The position numbers were made by a program, and so were the translations under genes. DNA of 64,000 bases from Ipomoea triloba (Eukaryota > Streptophyta > Magnoliopsida > Solanales > Convolvulaceae): NCBI RefSeq assembly GCF_003576645.1, contig NC_044917.1:17623594-17687593 (forward strand), written 5' to 3'. Below are positions 30,469 to 39,520 of the stretch, in pieces (position 1 is the stretch's first letter; each line of letters starts with the position of its first letter). The notes beneath the pieces were generated by a model. The model had not been told where the DNA came from, searched no databases, and worked only from the letters and a program-made list of their open reading frames with translations.

Positions 30469-32614
30469 TGTTAGGAATAAAATTGTAATAGTTTTGATGA
30501 GCCAATTTGTAATTTTAGAAATCCCCTATTTTATTTTTTTAGAGTGTAGAGTTTGGACCTGAAAGGCTAGTCTTGACAATAGTTTGGTTCGAATTATTGT
30601 CTTATAGAGTTCATTTTGTAATGACTCTTGTAAGTCATTTGCTTCCACTATATACATGAGTGTATATGATCTAATGGACAAGGCCTAATTATCGTTGCTA
30701 GAAGACTCAAGTTCGAATCCTATTTAAAACATTTTGAGCTTTGGAGAGCAAGGAAGGGAGCTAGTAGTATCACGACTCAAAGTCAATTTTTGGGTCAATG
30801 GAGGAACTTATGGAGCTAGTCAAAGGTCAATGGAGGAAATTAAGTCAAAGCCGAGAAGAACTTCAAGATCCACTATCTCTACACCCATACGCTATACAAT
30901 GCTAAGAAAGATCAAATATATTTATTTGATGAATATGATTGAATGAGTTGAAACGGAGAAATGGTTAAAGACTTGAGCATATATCTAATGATTTAGTGTT
31001 CAAATCCTACTTGTTACATTTTATTACTAAGGAAGAAGCTTGGGAGCTACTTGACACGGCTAAATTTTTCAGGAGCAAGTCAAATGGTCAAGGGAGCTAC
31101 TTATAGAGGAACTTTTGGTCAATGGAGCTACTTGTGGAGTAACTTTTGTTGACCTTAGCAAAGACCATATGCGCGTGACCCATACTACATCCACACACGT
31201 GTGAAAGGCACTATAGAGCAAGTTATGGAGCAACCTAAAGTGGAATTTATACTTAACCATTTTTTCATGGTTCATATTTATTCTAGTACGTGATGCTATG
31301 AACCAGAAGAAATTTGAAGGTGGTGATTTTCTGAAGATAATTGTTCATACTCAAGCAAGAACCACCCGAAAAATATTTTAAGATCAACTTGCCCAAGATC
31401 AAATCAAGAATACAACAAAGTCAAGAATATCAAGCTCTGAAGGATACAAAGTCTGCAATATCAAGCTGAGAAGGCAACAAAGTCAAAAATTGGAGGCTAC
31501 AAGTTTCAAGGATCAATCAAGCCGTAAAAGAAGACTTTGTGAGCAATTTACAGAGGTAATTTGTCAAAAGTTACCAGCGACATTTAATGTGCAGATCAAA
31601 TTGGAGATTTTATCAAATCAAATTGGCAAGTTATCAGATCAACGGTATGGCCATCATGATCAGATTGGAATGACCAATCAGATCAAGTGAACGTTCAAAA
31701 TTTGAATGTTCATAACGGGCAAATAATTCTTTGAATTATAAAAAGCCCAAGAAGACTTGAAGACAAGCACAGAGAGATGACGAGATACACGGTAGAGAAA
31801 GGACAAGAAAGTGGTATTGAGCGGTGAATGCAATCAAAATACAAAGTGCTGAGATTTTGAGCTATACACGAGAGGAATTCAAGTCTTAGAAAAGAAATCT
31901 TTATTTCTTTGAACAACAGTTGTATCTCTACCGAGGGTAGAAAGGAGTGTAGCTGGGTGCGTAACACTCGGGTGAACTAAGTGCAGCTTTGTGCGTAACA
32001 CTTAGTTGGAACGTAGCTTTGTGCGTAGCGTTCGGGAACGTAGCTTTGTGCGTAGCGTTCGAGGAGCGTAGCTTTGTGCGTAGCGCTCGGGAGCTTAGCT
32101 TTGTGCGAAGAGCTCGTGGTTGAGTGTAGCTTTGTGCGTAGCACTCGGGAGTTTCACTATTGTATCTAGGTGATTGAAGATAGTGGAAACCTTCCTTGGA
32201 GCAAGGAAGAAGTGGAGTAGGAGAATTACACCATCTCCGAACCATTATAAATCTCTGCCTCTCATTAACTTTACTGCACTTTACATATTTGCAAGTTTTA
32301 CTCACTAACCCTTTACATACTATGTTGATCATATCATTTGGGTTTGTGTGTTCCCACGTTCGCATGTGGCTCAAACTTTACATACTAATTCTTTGAGCTG
32401 TTTTAAGAGTTTCTATCGTATTGCATGTCAAGTATCTCTTTAGTTTTACGCAGATTTATTTTATAGCACTTTACCGTACGATATTCCGCTGCACATTTCA
32501 AGTTGAATTTATTCACTTGAAATCTCTGTTGTTGAAGTGTTATAAAGTTTTTTAATTGCTTGAGAAGTCTATTCACCCCCCCTCTAGACTTCTCCCACCC
32601 TATCGGGACCAACA
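30469..32614 (+). mobile_element. solo copia LTR (D), 2146 bp
   Basis: TGTTAGGAATAAAATTG...TATCGGGACCAACA with target duplication GTTTG on both sides (30464-30468, 32615-32619). There is no internal region, so it is a solo LTR left by LTR-LTR recombination. It is related to the LTR at 60310-62513. A TATA-like box lies at 31733-31747. Confidence 0.88.
31945..32146 (+). repeat. array of seven hairpins with conserved loop and covarying stems
   Basis: Each unit is a left arm, a loop like TAGCTTTGTGCGTAG, and a complementary right arm. Arms in order: GAGTG/CACTC (31945), AACTAAGTG/CACTTAGTT (31975), GAACG/CGTTC (32009), GAACG/CGTTC (32036), GAGCG/CGCTC (32064), GAGCT/AGCTC (32091), GAGTG/CACTC (32122). 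The array starts about 200 bp downstream of the TATA box, so it should lie in the RNA leader. Confidence 0.85.
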
Positions 32615-33566
32615 GTTTGCTTCTTCTGTATTCTTCTATGTTGTAGCTCTCGTCGATACAGTTCCATAGCTACCTGTCTCGCCTCATTTGGACATTCCTA
32701 GCTCCGGTTACGTCCGTTTTACTGAAGTGTCGCCGGAATGACCTACGAAGTGCAAGAATTGTGCAAATTATATAAAAACACACAAGATTAGTCCCTAGAC
32801 CTATATGCAATGAAATTAACATATCTTAGCATGTTTCTAGGCCTAATGGACATCTATTATAGCATACTTTACACCTAAATGACCCCTAAAATATGGCTAC
32901 TTTTGGCACTTATCAGATATTTTTCAAGATCAAACCATAGGAAAGTGACACTTGTCACAATTATTTACCACATGTTGGTGTGGACTAGTCAACCAACTGA
33001 GATCAAATTATAAAGCCATTTTTTCCCCTTTCTTCTTCATTTGGACGAAAATTGCAAGGAGAAGAGAGAGAGAGAGATCATCTTTTTCCTCCATTAAAGC
33101 TTCACCTTCCATAGCCAAAGTTTCTTCACAAGTCTCAAGCTTTTCGGTAAAACTTTAATTTTATTCTGTAGAAAGCTTTATTTTCCTTCCAAGACCTTGA
33201 ATCTAAGCTTAGTTTCTTAATATTTGTTGTTATGATGTTAATTTTTCTCCTAGGGTTTTGAGTAAAAATTGGGGAAAAAGTCCAAGATTTGCTTCTACGG
33301 TGTTAGTAAACTTTCTCAAGGTAAGGAATCCCTTAAGTAGGTTAAGGTCACTTGAAATTGGATAATTGATTTTTTGTTGAAATATGGTGAGATCTAGGTG
33401 GAAATATTGTGTACATGATTGTATGTATAGTATATATGAAATTGTATTTTGCATAATATATAGGAATAAATTGTTGTGTTGAGGAGATGTGGTAGTTAAT
33501 ATGCCTAAATATCTAAATTAGAGATGTTAGGTGTATTATATATTATATGTATGTACATATAAGTAT

Positions 33567-33620
<54 letters not shown>

Positions 33621-34529
33621 CGTGTGATGTATGTATATGTAAAATCGTGTATATGTGCGTATATGGGTATAAATACATGCTTATTGAGTATGTATGTATA
33701 ATTAAAATAGAATGTTGTATTATGTATATATACATATATGTGATATATATGTTAAACTTGTATATCTATACGTATGAGTATTATGGAAATTATACTATGT
33801 ATATGGGTAGTATGGGAACTTTTATATGAGTATGCTAAATTGTGCGAGGCGTTATGTTGATTGCCTAAATACATATATGAAGTATTATGCACTTATGTGA
33901 TGTGATAATGGAATAATGTGGGATAGTTACAATTTATTACCCCGGTGTATGGTAATTAGTGTATTATCAAAATGTTTTGAGAAATAAACCTTTTGGACAA
34001 AGTTAAGAGTGTTGAATGTTTTCAAGTTGGAACTTGGTTTTATGGAATATGTCCAAAAAGTAATTTTTGACTCAAGGAAGATGAGGAAGAAGGAAAATTG
34101 TTTTCAAACCCTTAGTTTCTAGTAAAGTTGAGGAGGACCTTGATTAGCCTTCGGGTGGCTTAAAGTGCCCTTGCCCAAGGTTGTTATATTTAGTATGATC
34201 ATTCATACGGAAGGAGCGAAGTCTATTCGCCGGGTACTATATAACTCGTTTGGATGAGGTATTCCTGCGGGGGTGTGCACACTTAAAGTATAGTTACTCT
34301 AGAAAGTCCGGGTAGGTGTCGTTTCTATGGACCTAGTAAGGCCAGCTAGGGATCATTTTAACGAACCTTACGTCCAGGGGATCAGTGTTAGACCGGGTGA
34401 TTACCACTGAACCCGAGTTCGATGATCCAAGTGGTCAAGAGAGGGAGTCAAGAGAATACTCCAAAGGCCTCACGCTTTCTACAAAGAAACTAAGTGGAGA
34501 ATTTCGTATGAAAATGTAGTTACTCTGTA

Positions 34530-34764
34530 NNNNNNNNNNNNNNNNNNNNNNNNNNNNNNNNNNNNNNNNNNNNNNNNNNNNNNNNNNNNNNNNNNNNNNN
34601 NNNNNNNNNNNNNNNNNNNNNNNNNNNNNNNNNNNNNNNNNNNNNNNNNNNNNNNNNNNNNNNNNNNNNNNNNNNNNNNNNNNNNNNNNNNNNNNNNNNN
34701 NNNNNNNNNNNNNNNNNNNNNNNNNNNNNNNNNNNNNNNNNNNNNNNNNNNNNNNNNNNNNNNN
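34530..34764. other. assembly gap (235 n)
   Basis: Run of n inside the 3' LTR of A. The 32 bases before it (34498-34529) recur after the n at 35247. Confidence 0.95.
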
Positions 34765-35246
34765 TTTGATCTTAGCAGGTTCGATGACTGGAAAACACGC
34801 ATGCTTGCGTATCTATCAGCCCTCCATGATGAGATGGCCGAAGTTATAACATCTGGACCAGTCAAGATCATGATGGTAAACACGACTGCTGAGCAAACCA
34901 GAGATACACCAAAGTATGTCCCCAAACCTAGGGAAGAATGGACAAGTGATGATAGGAAGAGAAACAACTTGGACAACATTGCCAAGGACATTCTCTTCAG
35001 AGCCATAGATGAAACCATCTTTCCAAAAGTAAGAAAGTGCAAAACGGCAAAAGAGGTATGGGATACTTTGATGTTGATTGGTGAAGGTGACGAACAGGAG
35101 AAGGAGAACAAGCTCACTGTGGCCATGAAGAAGTTCGAGGACTTCAAAATGAAGCCAGGGGAGAGCATCGACAGCATGGAATCTCGTTTCATGAAGCTAT
35201 CAATAGAGATCAGTGATCTCGAGAAGGAGATTCCACAAAAGGAGCT
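34765..35246 (+). pseudogene. copia gag fragment between gap and n junction
   Basis: UBN2 gag core (FDLSRFDDWKTRM, RKRNNLDNIAKDILFRAIDE, WDTLMLIGEGDEQEKENKL), closely matching the gag at 1-1953. It has no LTR or primer site around it. Since LTR A resumes after 35247 by repeating 32 bases, this contig is either misplaced or part of an insertion hidden in the gap. Confidence 0.75.
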
Positions 35247-35247
35247 N
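35247..35247. other. single-n contig junction
   Basis: Right of the n, 32 bases repeat 34498-34529. Confidence 0.85.
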
Positions 35248-35709
35248 AGAATTTCGTATGAAAATGTAGTTACTCTGTAGCTACGCTAAGGAGAGATGTG
35301 ACGATTGTTTAAGCAAGAAAGGGTGTTGATGAATCCTCTTTGAGAAAAAGTTGGTGGAATTTCCCTATGAGGAAGCTTTTCAAGTACAGAGTGGTGATTT
35401 AAATGCGAAGTTCATAAAATCGTTCCGCTACTTGCTTACATGCTTAAATGTTTAGTGATGCGTTCAGTAATGTGTTTCTTGTTAAGCAATCCCTTATCCA
35501 AAGATTTTCTATTGTATTCCATTCTTGATTATTACTTGTGCAAGCTATACTTGATAACCTATTTGCAGGTTAAGTATCAATGAGGAGAATGGTAATAAAG
35601 GTTTTGTTTAAATATACCTGTTTTGTAAACCTTTATTTAATTTTGGGTGACCCATGGATCCCTTACTTAGCCGTCGCGCTAACTGCACTTCAATGTGTTT
35701 TTATAACAA

Positions 35710-36135
35710 ATGTCATCTAGTGTGGGCTCCTGGAGCCCGATGAGCTCAGGGAGCTCATCTGAGTTTACATTCCCGACTATGGACTATGATGACTACACCC
35801 AGTTTTTGATAGGCGAAGACCCCTATGTTCCTGGCTACGCTCCTGATCCTCCTGCTCCTCCTTCTCCGCAGTATAGCCCTCCCCCAGCTTATCTATCTAC
35901 ACCCTCTCGCATTCCGGTTCGCAACTGGCAACCGACTTTTCTGGATCGTTCCCAAGCTAGGCACGGGTTTTACCCCATAGAGGTGTTAGAGGGGAGTGAT
36001 CCCCTAGAGTATTGGGATGAGTGGTCTATGGTGATCACTCCTTGCTACTTTTTGGATCATCTCACCTGGTTTGCGGGTGAGTGGCATCTAGTATGGGGAA
36101 CGTACTCCGAACCGGTGTACCGCCGCTTGGAGTAG
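35710..36135 (+). CDS. LTR-encoded Pro-rich ORF, 3' LTR copy of A (full C-terminus)
   Basis: 141 aa, ATG at 35710 to TAG at 36135. It shares all blocks with the 5' LTR copy except an in-frame 45-bp deletion removing the segment FVVFYPYPWDPNPSE. It keeps the C-terminal block TWFAGEWHLVWGTY ending RRLE that also closes the B copy. The acceptor AG before the ATG is mutated to AA. The frame is intact despite many point differences, which suggests it decayed late. Confidence 0.55.
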   Translation: MSSSVGSWSPMSSGSSSEFTFPTMDYDDYTQFLIGEDPYVPGYAPDPPAPPSPQYSPPPAYLSTPSRIPVRNWQPTFLDRSQARHGFYPIEVLEGSDPLEYWDEWSMVITPCYFLDHLTWFAGEWHLVWGTYSEPVYRRLE

Positions 36136-36490
36136 ATGGTTGGTTGGGAAGGTTTTGGAAGGACTTGTTTTGTGTAAATATTTTTTTTGTAGCCATAGTA
36201 AACTTAGTTGGCTAGTAAGTTTGTAAGTAACTTTAATCTTGGTGTTTTGGGGCCCTAGTAGTCAACTTTGGTATATATATATATTCGTAGCTGATCTAGC
36301 TACTTTTGTTTCTTTCTGTTGAAAAGAATATATGGTTATGTCAAGTAGAAGGTGTGTGTGTGAGAAGCAGTTTTCCTTTTTAGCCTGTGCATCTAGAGTG
36401 GACTCTACCGAGGTCGGACAGGGTTCAGTCTAGATGTGGCGGTAACTACTCCGAATGTACGGTATAGTCGGGCCGGGGTGTTACAGTATA

Positions 36491-37818
36491 TTAAAGCTTA
36501 CCATGATTAATAGGATCGTTTGATGCATACCCTATATCCCAGAGCAATTTCCAAAGTGTGGAAAGGCATTTTTATTTGTCTATCCTTAGTATCCCTATTT
36601 CGTTCCTTTACCTTGTACGTATGGAAACATCGAGGACGGTGTTTCTTTTAAAGTGTGGAAAGGACGCACTTTGTGCTTTACATGCTTACATGCTTAGTAT
36701 TAGAAGTTGAAGCTCTTGGGAATGATAAGCGGGTGCATTTGCAGTTTTGAAAAAAGAGTTATTATTTGTGTTATCTAGGGAGAATTTTGACTGGATGCCT
36801 AAAAATTTTTACTCTCGAACTATCTTTGAGGAAGTTACTTTTCGCACCCATGAGAGTGTTTAGAGCCAAATAAGTTTATATTCTTGCATGCTTGCATGAT
36901 GTTCACCTCTTATTTACGTAGGACCTTAGTCAAGGATCTCTCGAAGTGGGTGTGTGTACTTTTTAATTTGAGAAAGATAAAACTAGCGAGGCCCAGAATT
37001 GAACTAACCTTGGTAGGGCATGGGGCAAAAGGTGAGCCTAATGGTAAGCTTAATGAAAAAACAAAACCCTTGATCATAAATAGAAAAAGGCATGAGGGGT
37101 TGACACGAGGAGAAGTCGAAAAGGCAAAAGGCCAATCACCAAAGAGTTTAAAATTGAGGAAAGCCAATTCGTTGGGTTGTGTCCAAACCATAGTCTTCAG
37201 TAAGCAAAAAGCTTTATCTGGAGTCGGTTGTTCACATAAAAAGATCCCAAGAATTGAGAAAATAGAGCTGAGGTGAGCCGCTTCGCTAGGATTCGAGTAA
37301 CCCATTGCACTGACCTTCGAAAAAGCATGGAGCTCCATGTGAAGTCGGGTGGCTTGATGACGTTATCCTAGGAAGTGAGAAGAAAGAGGGACCGCGCTAA
37401 GCCAAAAAGCGGTGAGTGGTCCATGCCCCTACCCTCATTTACATTAACGTTGGCCTTTGGCGTATAAGGATGGAAAGTTGATTAGCTAGTGCACATCGTT
37501 CCCACTAGTGAGATCGGCTAGAGGCCCTATTTAAATATAAGGTGAACCAAAACTTTGGAAATGCATGCTTGCGTATGGTGCGAGAAGTGTGATCCCTTGT
37601 TTTACTTGTTTCTCTACGAAAGGTTTTTATTTCCCGATCTTGAGTTGCTGACATCTGACCAAAATCCTTTGTAGATAACACAAATGATTTCCCCTATTTC
37701 AACAGTCTTAGACACCCATCATTTTGATTTGTCAAAAGCTTTGTTTTGCATGAGAGAGTATCTCGGAGACTTATATGCTTAGAGAGTAAAATGTCTTGCT
37801 TGAGGACAAGCAAGAAAC
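36491..37818 (+). other. 3' non-coding region of the second Athila-type element, right part
   Basis: No gene. AAAGTGTGGAAAGG at 36553 and 36650 (the latter after ACATCGAGGACGGTG). The block 36920-37440 is shared with 4990-5500 and C. The 130- and 142-aa frames here are chance frames through this block on both strands. Confidence 0.7.
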
Positions 37819-37833
37819 AAAGTGTGGAAAATT
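37819..37833 (+). other. polypurine tract of the second Athila-type element
   Basis: AAAGTGTGGAAAATT after GAGGACAAGCAAG, directly before the LTR start TGATAAG at 37834. Confidence 0.85.
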
Positions 37834-38512
37834 TGATAAGACTCCGAGATACCCTTATTTCAGGCACATTTTAGGGTGTTTTATCGCGTCTATAACATCC
37901 TTACTTGATAAATTGTGTGCGTAAATGCTTGAAAATCACTAACTGATGCACAGAAGCTACTTTTAGTTTAAAAGAAGTAAAACAGGAGCCGCGGGAGCAA
38001 ATAGGACCAAAAGTTGAGCTTAAAGAGCAAACCAGGCAAGAGCGGAGCCCCAGAGGACCAAACTAGAAGGCCACACGCGTGTGAGCAGGCGTGAAAACTT
38101 TCCAGAAGCTTCCCACGCACGCTCACACGCGTGTGAGAGGCGTGGAGATGGTGATGCGCGAATTTCAGCTAATTTCAGCTAGGGTTGTCATTTCGAAGAC
38201 TATTTAAACCCCTTTGATGAATTTCCAGAGGAAGTTCCCGGAAAATTAGTTTTCCCTTTTCTTAGTTTTTCCTTTGGAGAACTTTCTCCATTTTTCTTAG
38301 TTTTTTAAATTAGATCAATCTCCATTGTAGAAGACAACAAGCTTGGATTGAAGATCTTCTTCTCTCTAGGTGATCTCTATTTCATTTCTATAATTTTAGC
38401 TATCTTGTTCTTGGATTAAATTAGCTTTTGCTTGCATTTCATATTATGAGTATCTAATTTAGTCTAGGGATTTGGATTGTGTGATTGAATATTGCTTTTG
38501 TGATGATCTTAT

Positions 38513-39270
38513 TGTTAGGAACATCATGTAATAGGTTTTGATGATACCAACGGTTAAGTAGAAATCCCCAAAGTCTCGAAAGATAGGAATCAATGTAAGT
38601 TCGACAAGTAAACTAAGAGCGAAAATACAACCGGGTAACTTGAGCTCAACTCGGAAAATATTTAAGCTTAAGGTAAACTTGTTTGAACATCTTAGAAGTC
38701 TCGTGTTGTAATCATATAGACAGATCAGAAGAAAGCATGGGACAACTCTGGAGGAATAAGGGTCTGCGAGACATCAACTAAGTCTCGAGACATAAGCAGA
38801 GTTCGAGAGGTAGTACCTCTCGATACAGTTATCCAGTTCGAGACATAAACAGAGTTCGAGAGATAGACCTCTCGATACTTGAGTTCGAGACATTAAGCAA
38901 TCAAGATATCAACCTTGGTCTTGATACACTAACAATTCTCCAACAAAGCTGAAGGACGGTCATACTTAAAGTCTGGAGAAGAAGAATATCATGGAGATGG
39001 AATAATGAAGAGGTGCCGAACGTGAAGATTTCAAAATGGGCGGAAATGGATGACACGTCAGATTTCCACCACAAACGGTCAAAAGGTGCACCAATGCTGA
39101 AGTGGTCTGATTCCCTACAAACAAGGAATAATGGGAATATAAAAAGAGTAACTTTTACCAAAAGACGAAAGTGGAGCATGGACTCAAGAAAAGTGAACTA
39201 TGGAACATTCACTACAAGACAAAGAGGTTCAAGTTACAAGATCACCACTCCATGAAATATGCTGAAAATA
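38513..39270 (+). repeat. 5' LTR, first 758 bp only
   Basis: Near-identical to 43289-44050. The last about 915 bp, including TATA box and LTR end, and the primer site are missing. Confidence 0.85.
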
Positions 39271-39520
39271 GCTGACCGTTACTAGGGTATTCTGACCTTT
39301 TACTTCCTTAAAGAAAACCGGTATCCTTCCTTGGGTCAAGCTCTCAACCTACCCATATATCCAACCCGAATCCACACGATATAAAAGCCAAATCCTTCTT
39401 CTTTACCCGGATTCAGCTAAAACCGNNNNNNNNNNNNNNNNNNNNNNNNNAACCATTTACCCAAAATCCCCAAATACTAAACGCAGTACAGATTCCCTCC
39501 AAAACATCTAACCTTCATCA
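39271..39520 (+). promoter_or_regulatory. unique upstream region with TATA-like box and gap
   Basis: Not LTR-like. GATATAAAAGCC at 39379-39390 could be a promoter for the ORF at 39521, in place of the lost LTR promoter. A 25-n gap lies at 39426-39450. Confidence 0.45.

Larger units (their letters stand above)
21645..32915 (-). mobile_element. element C: non-autonomous Athila-type element, nested in LTR A
   Basis: Bounded by TGATGTTG (left) and ACTTATCA (right) on the plus strand, with target duplication GATAT (21640-21644, 32916-32920). In element orientation: 5' LTR, tRNA-Asp-like primer site, one Tyr/Pro-rich ORF, a long 3' non-coding region with repeated PPT-like motifs, PPT and 3' LTR. 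No gag or pol domain is present, so mobility would need an autonomous partner. Duplications around n at 26312 and 28958 inflate its length by about 2.5 kb. Confidence 0.85.
29460..32915 (-). repeat. element C 5' LTR, split by solo LTR D
   Basis: 29460-30463 and 32620-32915, with the GTTTG target duplication of D between. Compared with the 3' LTR, one of the two promoter palindromes is half deleted (near 30390); the other is intact (30434-30451). Confidence 0.85.
7146..36485 (+). mobile_element. element A: Del/Tekay-like Ty3/gypsy chromovirus with nested insertions
   Basis: Bounded by TGTAATACCCC at 7146 and GGTGTTACA at 36485, with the 5-bp target duplication GTATA on both sides (7141-7145, 36486-36490). 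In order: 5' LTR truncated at 10018, partial sibling B in antisense (10019-14454), leader, gag-pol remnant (14708-21158), PPT (21191-21208), and a 3' LTR (21209-36485) interrupted by element C and by a gap with a misplaced or inserted copia fragment. The pol order PR-RT-RH-IN-chromodomain is that of chromoviruses. Nine in-frame stops, two frameshifts and a lost integrase catalytic residue make it dead. Confidence 0.85.
21209..36485 (+). repeat. element A 3' LTR, split by nested insertions
   Basis: Pieces are 21209-21644, 32921-34529 and 35280-36485. Removing element C and the gap segment leaves about 3.25 kb, in line with LTR B. The candidate splice donor is kept (33321); the acceptor AG is lost. 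Confidence 0.85.

Noticed and set aside
31945..32146. CRISPR-like array
   Set aside because: Repeats are about 26 nt with variable arms, no unique spacers, and lie inside a plant LTR with target duplications.
31928..32374. 148-codon minus-strand ORF rich in Lys-Ala-Thr-His repeats (similar at 61361-61898)
   Set aside because: It is a reading through the hairpin arrays; the pattern is explained by the nucleic-acid repeat, and the two copies do not keep the same protein.
36884..37338. 130- and 142-codon ORFs on opposite strands
   Set aside because: They overlap in a non-coding block that is conserved as nucleotides in three Athila-type elements, with different frames broken in each.
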